In this document: piece by piece, positions 1 to 5,885 of the stretch | Layout of the letters: every line of letters begins with the position of its first letter | Position numbering within the stretch: position 1 is the stretch's first letter | Assembly: GCA_030630315.1 (NCBI GenBank) | Contig: DAOVNI010000048.1 | Span: 1-8,492 of the forward strand | Reading direction: 5' to 3' | DNA: 8,492 bases | Source of the DNA: Phycisphaerae bacterium | Lineage (GTDB): Bacteria > Planctomycetota > Phycisphaerae > Sedimentisphaerales > Anaerobacaceae | The notes under the pieces: model-generated | The model's input: only the letters and a program-made list of their open reading frames with translations | The model's database searches: none | Told to the model about the DNA's origin: nothing | Translations under genes and position numbers: made by a program

Positions 1-128
1 TATTGAAGCTAAAAAAAGCAATCAAAAACCAAAATAAAAAAGAAATCGAAAAACTGCTGGAGGCGGCAAGAGACAAACGCGCTGCAATGATAAAGTACAA
101 AATAAAAAAGAAGGAAATTATATCGTGA
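1..128 (+). CDS. 3' end of an unidentified gene (partial, Lys-rich C-terminus)
   Basis: An open frame enters from the left edge (first complete codon at position 3) and ends at TGA 126-128. The 41 visible residues are rich in Lys and Glu and look helical, with a segment reading EKLLEAARDKRAAM near the middle. The stop overlaps the GTG start of the next gene (GTGA), which suggests translational coupling. The helix pattern, with LLEAARDKR near the end, resembles the C-terminal helices of prephenate dehydrogenases. This is only a weak resemblance over a few residues. It does not look like the C-terminus of a DUF4258 protein, the usual partner of DUF2283. Function is not assigned. Confidence 0.5.
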   Translation, partial: LKLKKAIKNQNKKEIEKLLEAARDKRAAMIKYKIKKKEIIS

Positions 129-325
129 GACTAAAAGTTGATAAAGAAAATGACACCCTTTATCTGCGTTTGGATGAAAGCAAAGTGGTTGATTCAGAAG
201 AAGTGCGTCCCGGTGTAATCCTTGATTTCGATAGCGAAGGCCGTGTTATCGGAGTTGAGTTTCTTGGAATTAGCTCACGTGCCACCTGGGAAGAGCTCTC
301 ATCACTACAATTTCAAACAGTGTAA
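125..325 (+). CDS. DUF2283 family small protein
   Basis: This 66-residue protein fits DUF2283 along its whole length. An N-terminal strand (MRLKVDKENDTLYLRL) carries the family's D-x-x-YIRL-like pattern. It is followed by a SEEVRPGVILDFD segment and the GRVIGVEFLGIS ending. The start is GTG with an AGAAGGA ribosome site about 9 nt upstream, and it overlaps the stop of the preceding gene by GTGA. Members are small beta-rich proteins of unknown biochemistry, often encoded beside DUF4258 proteins and suspected to be antitoxin-like. Here no DUF4258 gene is visible next to it, so it is either solitary or paired with the truncated upstream gene. A second, diverged DUF2283 lies at 4725-4940. The family call is firm; the role is unknown. 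Confidence 0.85.
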   Translation: MRLKVDKENDTLYLRLDESKVVDSEEVRPGVILDFDSEGRVIGVEFLGISSRATWEELSSLQFQTV

Positions 326-385
326 AATCTCCTGTGTAGTAATGCGGTGCAACTTACCGGATAAAGGTAGGAAGGGAGTATTATC

Positions 386-3268
386 GTGAGGCAATGGCGT
401 TTCGAGGTTTTTAATCGTCCCGGCTTTACCGACGTGCACGGTAACAGCGTATTGGAGGACATCAAGGAGCTGGGCATCAGTTCGGTCGAAGCGGTCCAGT
501 CAGCTAAAGTCTTTCTAATTGAGGCCGACTTCGATGACGCTTTTGCGCAGCGTGTGGGCAAAGAGCTTCTGACCGACCCGGTCTGCGAAGAGTATTATAT
601 AGGTAGAAGCGGCGCCCCAGCCGGGCTGGCAAAGGCAACACTAATCGAGGTGCATTTGAAAAGCGGGGTGACCGACCCCGTAGCAGAATCGGTAATGACC
701 GCAATTGCTGATATGGGCGTTACCGCTGACAATGTCCGGACCGCACGAAAGTATGTCCTGCTGGGCGATATCACCCAGAGCCAGACCGATACAATCGCAA
801 AGAAAATCCTGGCGAACGACTGCATCGAAGATGTAATAATCGGCAACGAAGCCGAGCCGCCAAGCCCGCATCTAAAACCATACGAATTGCAGATAGTACA
901 CTGGCCCATACGCGAGCTTGACGATGATGGATTAGTCGCGCTGAGCAAAAAAAAGGACCTGTTTTTGAATCTGGTTGAGATGCAGACGATTCAAAAATAC
1001 TATAAGGAACTGGCTAAAGAGCCTACCGACGTTGAGCTCGAAGCAATCGCCCAGACCTGGAGCGAGCACTGCGTTCACAAAACGCTCAAAAGCTCTGTGG
1101 ATATGTCAATCGACGGGCATACGGTGCATTTTGAAAATCTGCTAAAAGACACTGTTTTCAAAGCCACCAAACAGCTCAATAAGGACTGGTGCATATCCGT
1201 CTTTGTCGATAATGCCGGCGTGGTGGAATTTGACGAGGATTCGGCGGTTTGTTTCAAGGTCGAAACTCATAATCGTCCCTCGGCCCTTGACCCTTACGGC
1301 GGCTCAGCCACGGGCATTGGCGGTGTAATCCGTGACCCGATGGGGACAGGACTGGGTGCAAGGCCCATCGCTAACACAGATATATTTTGCTTCGGCCCGC
1401 CGGACAAAAAACTCGAAGATATCCCCAAAGGAGTCCTGCATCCGAGAAGGATTATGAAAGGCGTGGTGGCCGGCGTTCGCGACTACGGCAACAGGATGGG
1501 AATACCAACGGTCAACGGCGCAATTTATTTCGACGAAAGATACCTGGCTAATCCGTTAGTCTATTGCGGCAACATCGGCCTGATGGACAAAGATAAATGC
1601 TTCGAGAATCCACAAAGCGGGAACCTGGTTATGGTAGTCGGCGGCCGAACAGGGCGGGACGGGATACACGGAGCAACTTTTTCAAGCGGCGAAATAACGC
1701 ACGAGTATGAAGCAATCTTTTCCCACGCTGTCCAAATCGGCAATCCGATAATAGAAAAGAAAATGTTAGACGTGCTTCTTCAGGCGAATGACGCCGGTTT
1801 GTACGAGGCAATCGCCGACTGCGGAGCCGGCGGATTAAGCGGTGCGGTGGGTGAAATGGGGGAAAACCTCGGAGTAGAAGTCGATCTGGAGAAAGTGCCG
1901 TTAAAGTATGCCGGCCTTAACTATAAAGAAATCTGGATTAGTGAAGCCCAGGAAAGAATGGTCATAGCCGTCAAGCCGGAAAATTTAAAAGCAATAAAGA
2001 AGATTTTCGACGGTGAAAACGTCGAGTCAACGGTAATAGGCAAATTCACCAGCGATAAAAAGTTGATATTGCGATACAACGGCCGGCAGGTAGCCGAGCT
2101 CGATATGGAGTTTTTGCACAACGGCGTACCTAAATACTCCCGCAAGGCGGTCTGGAAAAGTCCGCAGCTCAGCGAGCCGAGCATAGCTGAAAAAGATAAT
2201 TATAATGACGAGCTTTTGCAAATCCTCTCCTGTTACAACGTCGCCAGCAAGGAATGGGTAATCCGTCAATACGACCACGAGGTACAGGGCAGCTCTGTTG
2301 TCAAGCCGTTAACAGGTATAAACAACGACGGCCCCGGTGACGCAGCGGTGATAAGGCCCAAGTTCAACTCGGACAAAGGTATTGCCATTAGTTGTGGAAT
2401 GAATCCACTCTACGGTGACATCGACCCCTATTGGATGGCTCTGGCCGGCATCGATGAGGCAATCCGCAATTCGATATGTGTGGGCGGTCGAGCCGACAGG
2501 ATTGCCCTGCTGGACAACTTCTGCTGGGGCAACTGCACAAAGCCCGAAACGTTCGGCGCATTAGTGCGAGCGGCCCAGGCCTGCTATGACGGCGCAATCG
2601 GCTTCGAAGCACCGTTTATCTCCGGCAAGGATTCGCTGAATAATGAATTTTCCTGCGAAGATGGGACGCAAATCTCCATCCCATCGACACTTTTAATAAG
2701 TGCAATGTCAATAGTTGATGACGTCAATAAGTGTGTAACAATGGACGCAAAGAGAGCATCTAATCTGCTTTTTATAGTGGGCGAAACGAAAAATGAATTA
2801 GGCGGCTCACATTATTACAAAATTAAAGGCCAACTCGGAGCCAATGTCCCGAAGGTGGACCTCGAAACAGCCCCCAGAATTGCCGAGAAGATTTCCAGCG
2901 CAATAGCCGGGGACCTTATAGTCAGTTGTCACGACTGCTCGGAGGGCGGCCTGGCCGTCGCACTTGCAGAGATGGCCTTTGCCGGCGGACTCGGTATAGA
3001 AGCAGACCTGCGGGGCCTGCCGAAGAGTGATGATTGTTCGCGAACAGATACACAGCTTTTCAGCGAATCAAACTCCCGTTACGTCGTAGAAGTTGAGCCG
3101 GAAAATTACGATGCCTTTGCAAAGCTGATGCTCAATTTGCCCTTTGGACAAATCGGGAAGGTGATAGAGGAAAGAATACTTATCATAAAAGCCCAGGACG
3201 GCAAAACCGTTATCGAAGCGGATTTGGACTCGCTAAAACAGGCCTGGCAGAGGCCGCTTGATTGGTAA
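386..3268 (+). CDS. purL: Phosphoribosylformylglycinamidine synthase, PurS-like tandem fused to PurL
   Basis: Synthetase subunit of FGAM synthase (cytosolic; fourth step of de novo purine synthesis), using ammonia from PurQ and ATP to amidate FGAR. At 960 residues it lies between small PurL (~740) and large PurL with fused glutaminase (~1300). Residues 5-73 and 85-153 are two PurS-like repeats, each ending in a D-x-x-x-x-x-x-IG pattern. A linker follows, then the core: TWSEHC at 224-229, VETHNRPSALDPYGG from 292, ISEAQERM 518-525, YDHEVQG 629-635, SGKDS 746-750, and HDCSEGGL from 849, covering both AIRS-like halves. No glutaminase domain is present; purQ follows 50 bases downstream. Arg297 stands where the THNHP motif usually has a second His. 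The start is GTG with GGAAGGGAG 7 nt upstream, and residues 1-10 already belong to the first PurS-like strand, which supports this start. No purine riboswitch is evident in the 60 bases upstream. Confidence 0.98.
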   Translation: MRQWRFEVFNRPGFTDVHGNSVLEDIKELGISSVEAVQSAKVFLIEADFDDAFAQRVGKELLTDPVCEEYYIGRSGAPAGLAKATLIEVHLKSGVTDPVAESVMTAIADMGVTADNVRTARKYVLLGDITQSQTDTIAKKILANDCIEDVIIGNEAEPPSPHLKPYELQIVHWPIRELDDDGLVALSKKKDLFLNLVEMQTIQKYYKELAKEPTDVELEAIAQTWSEHCVHKTLKSSVDMSIDGHTVHFENLLKDTVFKATKQLNKDWCISVFVDNAGVVEFDEDSAVCFKVETHNRPSALDPYGGSATGIGGVIRDPMGTGLGARPIANTDIFCFGPPDKKLEDIPKGVLHPRRIMKGVVAGVRDYGNRMGIPTVNGAIYFDERYLANPLVYCGNIGLMDKDKCFENPQSGNLVMVVGGRTGRDGIHGATFSSGEITHEYEAIFSHAVQIGNPIIEKKMLDVLLQANDAGLYEAIADCGAGGLSGAVGEMGENLGVEVDLEKVPLKYAGLNYKEIWISEAQERMVIAVKPENLKAIKKIFDGENVESTVIGKFTSDKKLILRYNGRQVAELDMEFLHNGVPKYSRKAVWKSPQLSEPSIAEKDNYNDELLQILSCYNVASKEWVIRQYDHEVQGSSVVKPLTGINNDGPGDAAVIRPKFNSDKGIAISCGMNPLYGDIDPYWMALAGIDEAIRNSICVGGRADRIALLDNFCWGNCTKPETFGALVRAAQACYDGAIGFEAPFISGKDSLNNEFSCEDGTQISIPSTLLISAMSIVDDVNKCVTMDAKRASNLLFIVGETKNELGGSHYYKIKGQLGANVPKVDLETAPRIAEKISSAIAGDLIVSCHDCSEGGLAVALAEMAFAGGLGIEADLRGLPKSDDCSRTDTQLFSESNSRYVVEVEPENYDAFAKLMLNLPFGQIGKVIEERILIIKAQDGKTVIEADLDSLKQAWQRPLDW

Positions 3269-3280
3269 CAAAAAGATTAG

Positions 3281-3298
3281 CCACAGAGGACACAGAGA
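3281..3298. repeat. Two-unit 9-mer repeat between purL and purQ
   Basis: Two near-identical 9-mers, CCACAGAGG and ACACAGAGA, sit in tandem in the 50-base gap between the purL stop and purQ start. Similar CCACAGAG/ACACAGAG strings occur as dispersed intergenic repeats in many environmental bacterial genomes (recalled, not searched here). With only two units it could also be chance or a remnant. It lies just ahead of the purQ ribosome site. Confidence 0.45.
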
Positions 3299-3318
3299 AG
3301 AAATTTAGAAGGTAAGAA

Positions 3319-4104
3319 ATGGCAGAGGTTAAAGCGATAGTTTTGCGGGCGGCGGGGATAAATTGCGACCTGGAAACCGAGCACGCACTCGAACTGGCAG
3401 GCGCAGAAGCTCGGCGTGTGCATATAAACAGAATAATCAAGGACAAAAAGGCGCTGGACCAATTCCAGATAATTGTCTTTCCCGGCGGCTTTAGCTACGG
3501 TGATGACGTGGCCGCGGGTAAAATCTTAGCAAATCAAATCGTACATCACCTTTACGAGCCGATACAAAAATTTATTGATGACGGCAAATTGGTGCTTGGA
3601 ATCTGCAATGGCTTCCAGGTGCTGGTCAAGGCGGGAATCCTGCCGGGTGACAGCTCAAACAAACAACAAGGGGATGTTACCATAACTTATAATGACAGCG
3701 GTAAATTCGAGGACAGATGGGTATATCTCGCTCCCCAAACCGAAAAGTGCATCTTCATCGAGCCGGGCAGGCAAATCTATCTGCCGATAGCACACGGCGA
3801 GGGCAAAGTCGTTACCAGAGACACAGACACTCTTGAGAAACTAAAGGCCGATGGGCACGTTGCGTTCAAATACGTGGATAAAAACGGTAAAGAAGGTGAC
3901 TACCCCATCAACCCAAACGGCTCGGTGGGTTCAATAGCCGGCCTGGCGGACACTACCGGCAGGGTCCTGGGGCTTATGCCCCATCCGGAAAGGCACGTTC
4001 GGCCAACTCAACACCCACACTGGTCCCGTCTGAAAAACAAACAAGACGGCGACGGAATGACAATCTTCAACAACGCCGTCAAGTACATACAAGCAAACTT
4101 TTGA
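3319..4104 (+). CDS. purQ: Phosphoribosylformylglycinamidine synthase glutaminase subunit
   Basis: Class I glutamine amidotransferase that hydrolyses glutamine and passes ammonia to PurL. It is cytosolic and part of the FGAM synthase complex. The 261-residue protein starts with the family strand VKAIVLRAAGINCD and has FPGGFSYGDD at 54-63. The nucleophile elbow GICNGFQVL carries the catalytic Cys96, and IAHGEGK follows. LMPHPERH holds His222 and Glu224, completing the triad. It is longer than the ~230-residue Bacillus type, mainly through a longer C-terminal part (HVRPTQHPHWSR). ATG start with AGAAGGT about 5 nt upstream. It follows purL by 50 bases on the same strand, as expected for co-expression of obligate partners. 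The identification is secure. Confidence 0.98.
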   Translation: MAEVKAIVLRAAGINCDLETEHALELAGAEARRVHINRIIKDKKALDQFQIIVFPGGFSYGDDVAAGKILANQIVHHLYEPIQKFIDDGKLVLGICNGFQVLVKAGILPGDSSNKQQGDVTITYNDSGKFEDRWVYLAPQTEKCIFIEPGRQIYLPIAHGEGKVVTRDTDTLEKLKADGHVAFKYVDKNGKEGDYPINPNGSVGSIAGLADTTGRVLGLMPHPERHVRPTQHPHWSRLKNKQDGDGMTIFNNAVKYIQANF

Positions 4105-4153
4105 CTATCAGGTGGCTATTTTTTGTTTCCGTAAGCATCGGAAAAATACAAAA

Positions 4154-4579
4154 ATGGCATCGATTTATAAGATATCTGGAGTAAAATGGCTGCTTACGCC
4201 GGCCAAGCCAAGCATACTTGGAATAATAATATGGTGGGAGATTCGAAGAATCCTTTACAACATCTTGATGCTGATTATCGGCATTGTAGGTCTCGTCCTT
4301 GTAATGCTCATGATGGAACTCAGCACGTCCGAGTTCCCACCGTCACCAGAAGATGATTTTGTTCCTTTGATAGCAGTAATGGGTGCAGCCACTATTGCGA
4401 ATATCTGCTATACGGGTGGGTGGATTGTGGAGATTTTCACGCGCCTGCGGTGGAAAGAAAAGGCCTCAAACTTCGGTCCTATCATGTGGAGCGTCGGAAT
4501 GGTCTTTTCGACCGTAGTATGTTTCCTCCCAGGGCTTCTTCATCTCCTCTTGTGGCTCGCTTGTCTTATGATGAAATGA
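4154..4579 (+). CDS. Small predicted membrane protein, unknown function
   Basis: No named family is recognised. From ATG 4154 it is 141 residues. After a short N-terminus a WWEIRRILYN motif leads into a long hydrophobic stretch (about residues 20-52 of this form). An acidic extramembrane loop (SPEDDF) follows, then a second hydrophobic segment around IAVMGAATIANICY, a basic loop (RLRWKEK) and a third long one (SVGMVFSTVVCFLPGLLHLLLWLACL). That suggests three or four membrane spans in the inner membrane. An in-frame GTG at 4112 would add 14 basic residues but has no ribosome site. The ATG has only a weak GGA. A TTTCCG/CGGAAA inverted repeat (4126-4144) lies between the two starts. It begins within 50 bases of purQ on the same strand, so it may be co-transcribed, but nothing ties it to purine synthesis. 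Confidence 0.72.
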   Translation: MASIYKISGVKWLLTPAKPSILGIIIWWEIRRILYNILMLIIGIVGLVLVMLMMELSTSEFPPSPEDDFVPLIAVMGAATIANICYTGGWIVEIFTRLRWKEKASNFGPIMWSVGMVFSTVVCFLPGLLHLLLWLACLMMK

Positions 4580-4597
4580 AATACAAATGAAAAGTAG

Positions 4598-4701
4598 GGG
4601 ACAGTCATTTATTTTACAACATTGCCAGCTTTAGGCACTGCGAATAGTCAACACAGATATTATCAAAAGACCTCATCAAGTTCGAATCCTTTTAAATCTA
4701 C
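4598..4701. repeat. Diverged direct repeat, copy A (left of DUF2283/DUF4258 cassette)
   Basis: This segment and 5255-5355 share the same order of blocks: GGGACAGT, then TATTTT, ACATTGCCA, CACTG, AACACA, CAAAA, TCAAGTTC-AATC, a T-rich run and TCTAC. Substitutions and small gaps lie between the blocks. It lies just downstream of the minus-strand cassette. The left end, GTAGGGGACAGTC, resembles motifs seen at the edges of REP-type elements. No protein is encoded convincingly in either strand. Confidence 0.7.
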
Positions 4702-4724
4702 CGGCCAGAGCAGTTCTACTTCTC

Positions 4725-4940
4725 TTAAGTGGATACCAGGTTTTCCAGTTTAATCATTGGATGTTCCGGGCTTAGTTCCAGGTGTTTAGACGCATCCAGA
4801 ACTTCTATACCAACGATGTCCTCGCCGGGCCCAAAATCAACGGAGACGTCTTCAGTAATTCGCATCGTGGTTACTTCAACAGGCCCCTCCTTAAAAGAGA
4901 TATATGCCGCATCAACCTTAGGGTCATATTTAATCTTCAT
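4725..4940 (-). CDS. DUF2283 family small protein, second gene of cassette
   Basis: A 71-residue protein matching DUF2283: MKIKYDPKVDAAYISF at the N-terminus, then a TEDVSVDFGPGEDIVGIEVLDAS core. The chosen ATG (4940) has GGGAG 8 nt upstream. A longer form from 4967 would add nine residues, overlap the DUF4258 gene and lack the family N-terminus, so it is rejected. It follows the DUF4258 stop by 4 nt, so the two are almost certainly translated from one mRNA. DUF2283 and DUF4258 genes are commonly paired, and the layout suggests a toxin-antitoxin-like unit in which this would be the partner of DUF4258. That function is inference. Compared with the DUF2283 at 125-325 it is clearly diverged. Confidence 0.87.
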   Translation of the reverse strand: MKIKYDPKVDAAYISFKEGPVEVTTMRITEDVSVDFGPGEDIVGIEVLDASKHLELSPEHPMIKLENLVST

Positions 4941-4944
4941 GAGT

Positions 4945-5205
4945 CTAACTCCCAAAATAAAATACATACACTGTGATTACGACTCTTTCTTCAGCCTCTT
5001 CTACTATAATAGGCATTACCTGCTTTACTTCGTAATGTTTACCTTTCCATTGGGAACCAAAAGGGAAATTTTTTCGGAATGCCTTGCGTCCTTTTTTAGC
5101 GGGGATCTCCTCTCCCTCTTGTATCGCTTGTTTTACCTCTTCTTCTAAGGTGCCTCGGTCACCAAGCTGATCTAACGCATGCTGCGAAAAGACGATTGAC
5201 TTCAT
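4945..5205 (-). CDS. DUF4258 family small protein, first gene of cassette
   Basis: An 86-residue protein fitting DUF4258: the N-terminal SQHALDQLGDRGTLEEEVKQAIQEGE pattern (H-A-x-x-x-x-x-x-R-G then a helix ending in a Gly-Glu) and strands ending in VVITVYVFYFG. Family members are small, often encoded just before DUF2283, and proposed to be toxin-like; no activity is established. The ATG at 5205 is preceded by a loose purine-rich stretch (AAAGAGAA) about 10 nt upstream. Its promoter region (5229-5255) has a TATAGT -10-like box and three TATTCG half-sites, consistent with autoregulation. The cassette is bracketed by the direct repeats at 4598-4701 and 5255-5355. Confidence 0.87.
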   Translation of the reverse strand: MKSIVFSQHALDQLGDRGTLEEEVKQAIQEGEEIPAKKGRKAFRKNFPFGSQWKGKHYEVKQVMPIIVEEAEERVVITVYVFYFGS

Positions 5206-5228
5206 CCTATTTGTTCTCTTTCATCCTT

Positions 5229-5255
5229 ACTATATTCGACGAATAACGCTATTCG
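5229..5255 (-). promoter_or_regulatory. Putative promoter -10 and operator-like half-sites for the DUF4258/DUF2283 cassette
   Basis: Read on the minus strand, TATAGT (5229-5234) is a good -10 box 24 nt ahead of the DUF4258 start. Immediately upstream are three copies of one 6-mer: TATTCG at 5233-5238, its inverse CGAATA at 5240-5245, and TATTCG again at 5250-5255. They form two overlapping perfect inverted repeats with spacers of 1 and 4 nt. No convincing -35 hexamer is seen. A protein binding these sites would cover the promoter, as in autoregulated toxin-antitoxin operons. Confidence 0.4.
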
Positions 5256-5355
5256 GGACAGTTAGCTATTTTCTGACATTGCCAACTTCGGACACTGTAA
5301 ACACACGATAGACTACCAAAAAAGCCCGTCAAGTTCAAATCTTTTTTTAGTCTAC
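5255..5355. repeat. Diverged direct repeat, copy B (right of DUF2283/DUF4258 cassette)
   Basis: Partner of the 4598-4701 repeat, same orientation, sharing GGGACAGT, ACATTGCCA, CACTG, AACACA, TCAAGTTC-AATC and the closing TCTAC. It overlaps the upstream edge of the cassette's control region and ends about 100 bases before the tRNA. Divergence between the copies shows the duplication is not recent. Confidence 0.7.
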
Positions 5356-5412
5356 ATTACCTTTTCTCGAATGTGAATCTGTAGGCATTGGCGTGGAACA
5401 CGTTGAATTTTC

Positions 5413-5441
5413 TTGCAATACTTGCCGCTGGAATGTAAAGT
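5413..5441 (+). promoter_or_regulatory. Candidate sigma-70 promoter of the tRNA gene
   Basis: TTGCAA (5413-5418) and TAAAGT (5436-5441) are separated by 17 nt, with a TG just before the -10. Each box matches the consensus at four of six positions. Transcription would start near 5448, a few bases before the mature tRNA 5' end, as is usual for tRNA genes. Confidence 0.4.
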
Positions 5442-5454
5442 AAGTGTGGAATCA

Positions 5455-5527
5455 GGGCCCGTAGCTCAGCGGTTAGAGCAGTGGACTCATAATCCATTGG
5501 TCGTAGGTTCGAATCCTACCGGGCCCA
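5455..5527 (+). tRNA. tRNA with CAU anticodon, probably tRNA-Ile2 (lysidine type)
   Basis: A complete 73-nt cloverleaf. The acceptor stem GGGCCCG pairs perfectly with CGGGCCC. The D arm is GCTC/GAGC with an AGCGGTTA loop. The anticodon stem GTGGA/TCCAT carries the loop CTCATAA (anticodon CAT). The variable loop is TGGTC, and the T arm GTAGG/CCTAC has loop TTCGAAT. The discriminator is A (5527), and the following bases are CTC, so CCA is not encoded and must be added by the CCA enzyme. CAU tRNAs can be elongator Met, initiator or Ile2. The perfect 1-72 pair excludes a typical bacterial initiator. The AGCGGTTA D loop and the TTGGTCG variable-region string resemble known tRNA-Ile2, which TilS converts to read AUA. 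Elongator Met remains possible. Confidence 0.95.
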
Positions 5528-5528
5528 C

Positions 5529-5753
5529 TCATTTAACTTCTTGTGAGGAGACAAAGGATTGGGCTTCGTCGTCAGTCTGGCTTGACCTTTCTACTACGCG
5601 AGACTCGACGAACTTTCTGCGTGTATGGCTGTTATCACCTTGCTTTATCGTACGTGCCGTCCTGTTCCTTCTGCCGAGCTGATGCAAAGAGCGAAAAATC
5701 AGCCAGAAGACAAAGATACCGGTCAGGATTTTGATTAGCTTGACGAAGAACAC
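5529..5753 (-). CDS. Small single-span membrane protein, unknown function
   Basis: From GTG 5753 this gives 74 residues. One strongly hydrophobic helix near the N-terminus (KLIKILTGIFVFWLIF) is followed by a basic stretch (RRNRTARTIKQ), then RRKFVESRVVERS and a polar, acidic tail. A membrane anchor with a cytosolic tail is the natural reading. The GTG is chosen because AGGAGGT lies 8 nt upstream, an ideal ribosome site. An in-frame ATG at 5771 would place that site inside the coding region and has no usable site of its own. The stop lies 1 nt beyond the 3' end of the convergent tRNA. A strong hairpin (5773-5795) sits just upstream. No family is recognised; existence rests on the ribosome site and the plausible protein architecture. 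Confidence 0.5.
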   Translation of the reverse strand: MFFVKLIKILTGIFVFWLIFRSLHQLGRRNRTARTIKQGDNSHTRRKFVESRVVERSSQTDDEAQSFVSSQEVK

Positions 5754-5772
5754 TCTTATCGACCTCCTCATC

Positions 5773-5795
5773 CTTCGTAGTAGGCTACTACGGAG
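5773..5795. repeat. Near-perfect inverted repeat / hairpin
   Basis: CTTCGTAGTAG and CTACTACGGAG flank a single G and pair at all 11 positions with one G-T wobble, so the DNA could form a cruciform and either transcript a stable hairpin. It lies 20 nt upstream of the small minus-strand gene's start and ~90 nt past the hflC stop. There is no T-run on either side, so it is not a standard terminator. It may be a REP-like element or a binding site. Confidence 0.55.
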
Positions 5796-5885
5796 AACGG
5801 ATGGAAAATACTTCAGGGTTCTTATGTGGTCCCGGCGTTAGCACGACTGTCGGCGGCGACATAGCAAATCCGGAGGGGAAAATTC

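Noticed and set aside
326..385. Possible purine riboswitch or attenuator before purL
   Set aside because: Only 60 bases are available and no riboswitch core is visible; just a weak CTTACC/GGTAGG pairing.
4680..4690. GTTCGAATCC resembling a tRNA T-loop
   Set aside because: Flanking bases do not form a T stem and no cloverleaf surrounds it. The string belongs to repeat copy A, and copy B has GTTCAAATC.
4707..4725. AGAG/CTCT pairing after the DUF2283 stop as a terminator
   Set aside because: The stem has a mismatch and no T-run follows on the minus strand.
4729..5148. 139-residue + strand frame
   Set aside because: Antisense to the DUF2283 and DUF4258 genes, both of which match known families.
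5413..5682. 89-residue + strand frame
   Set aside because: It runs straight through the tRNA and reads antisense to the small membrane protein gene.
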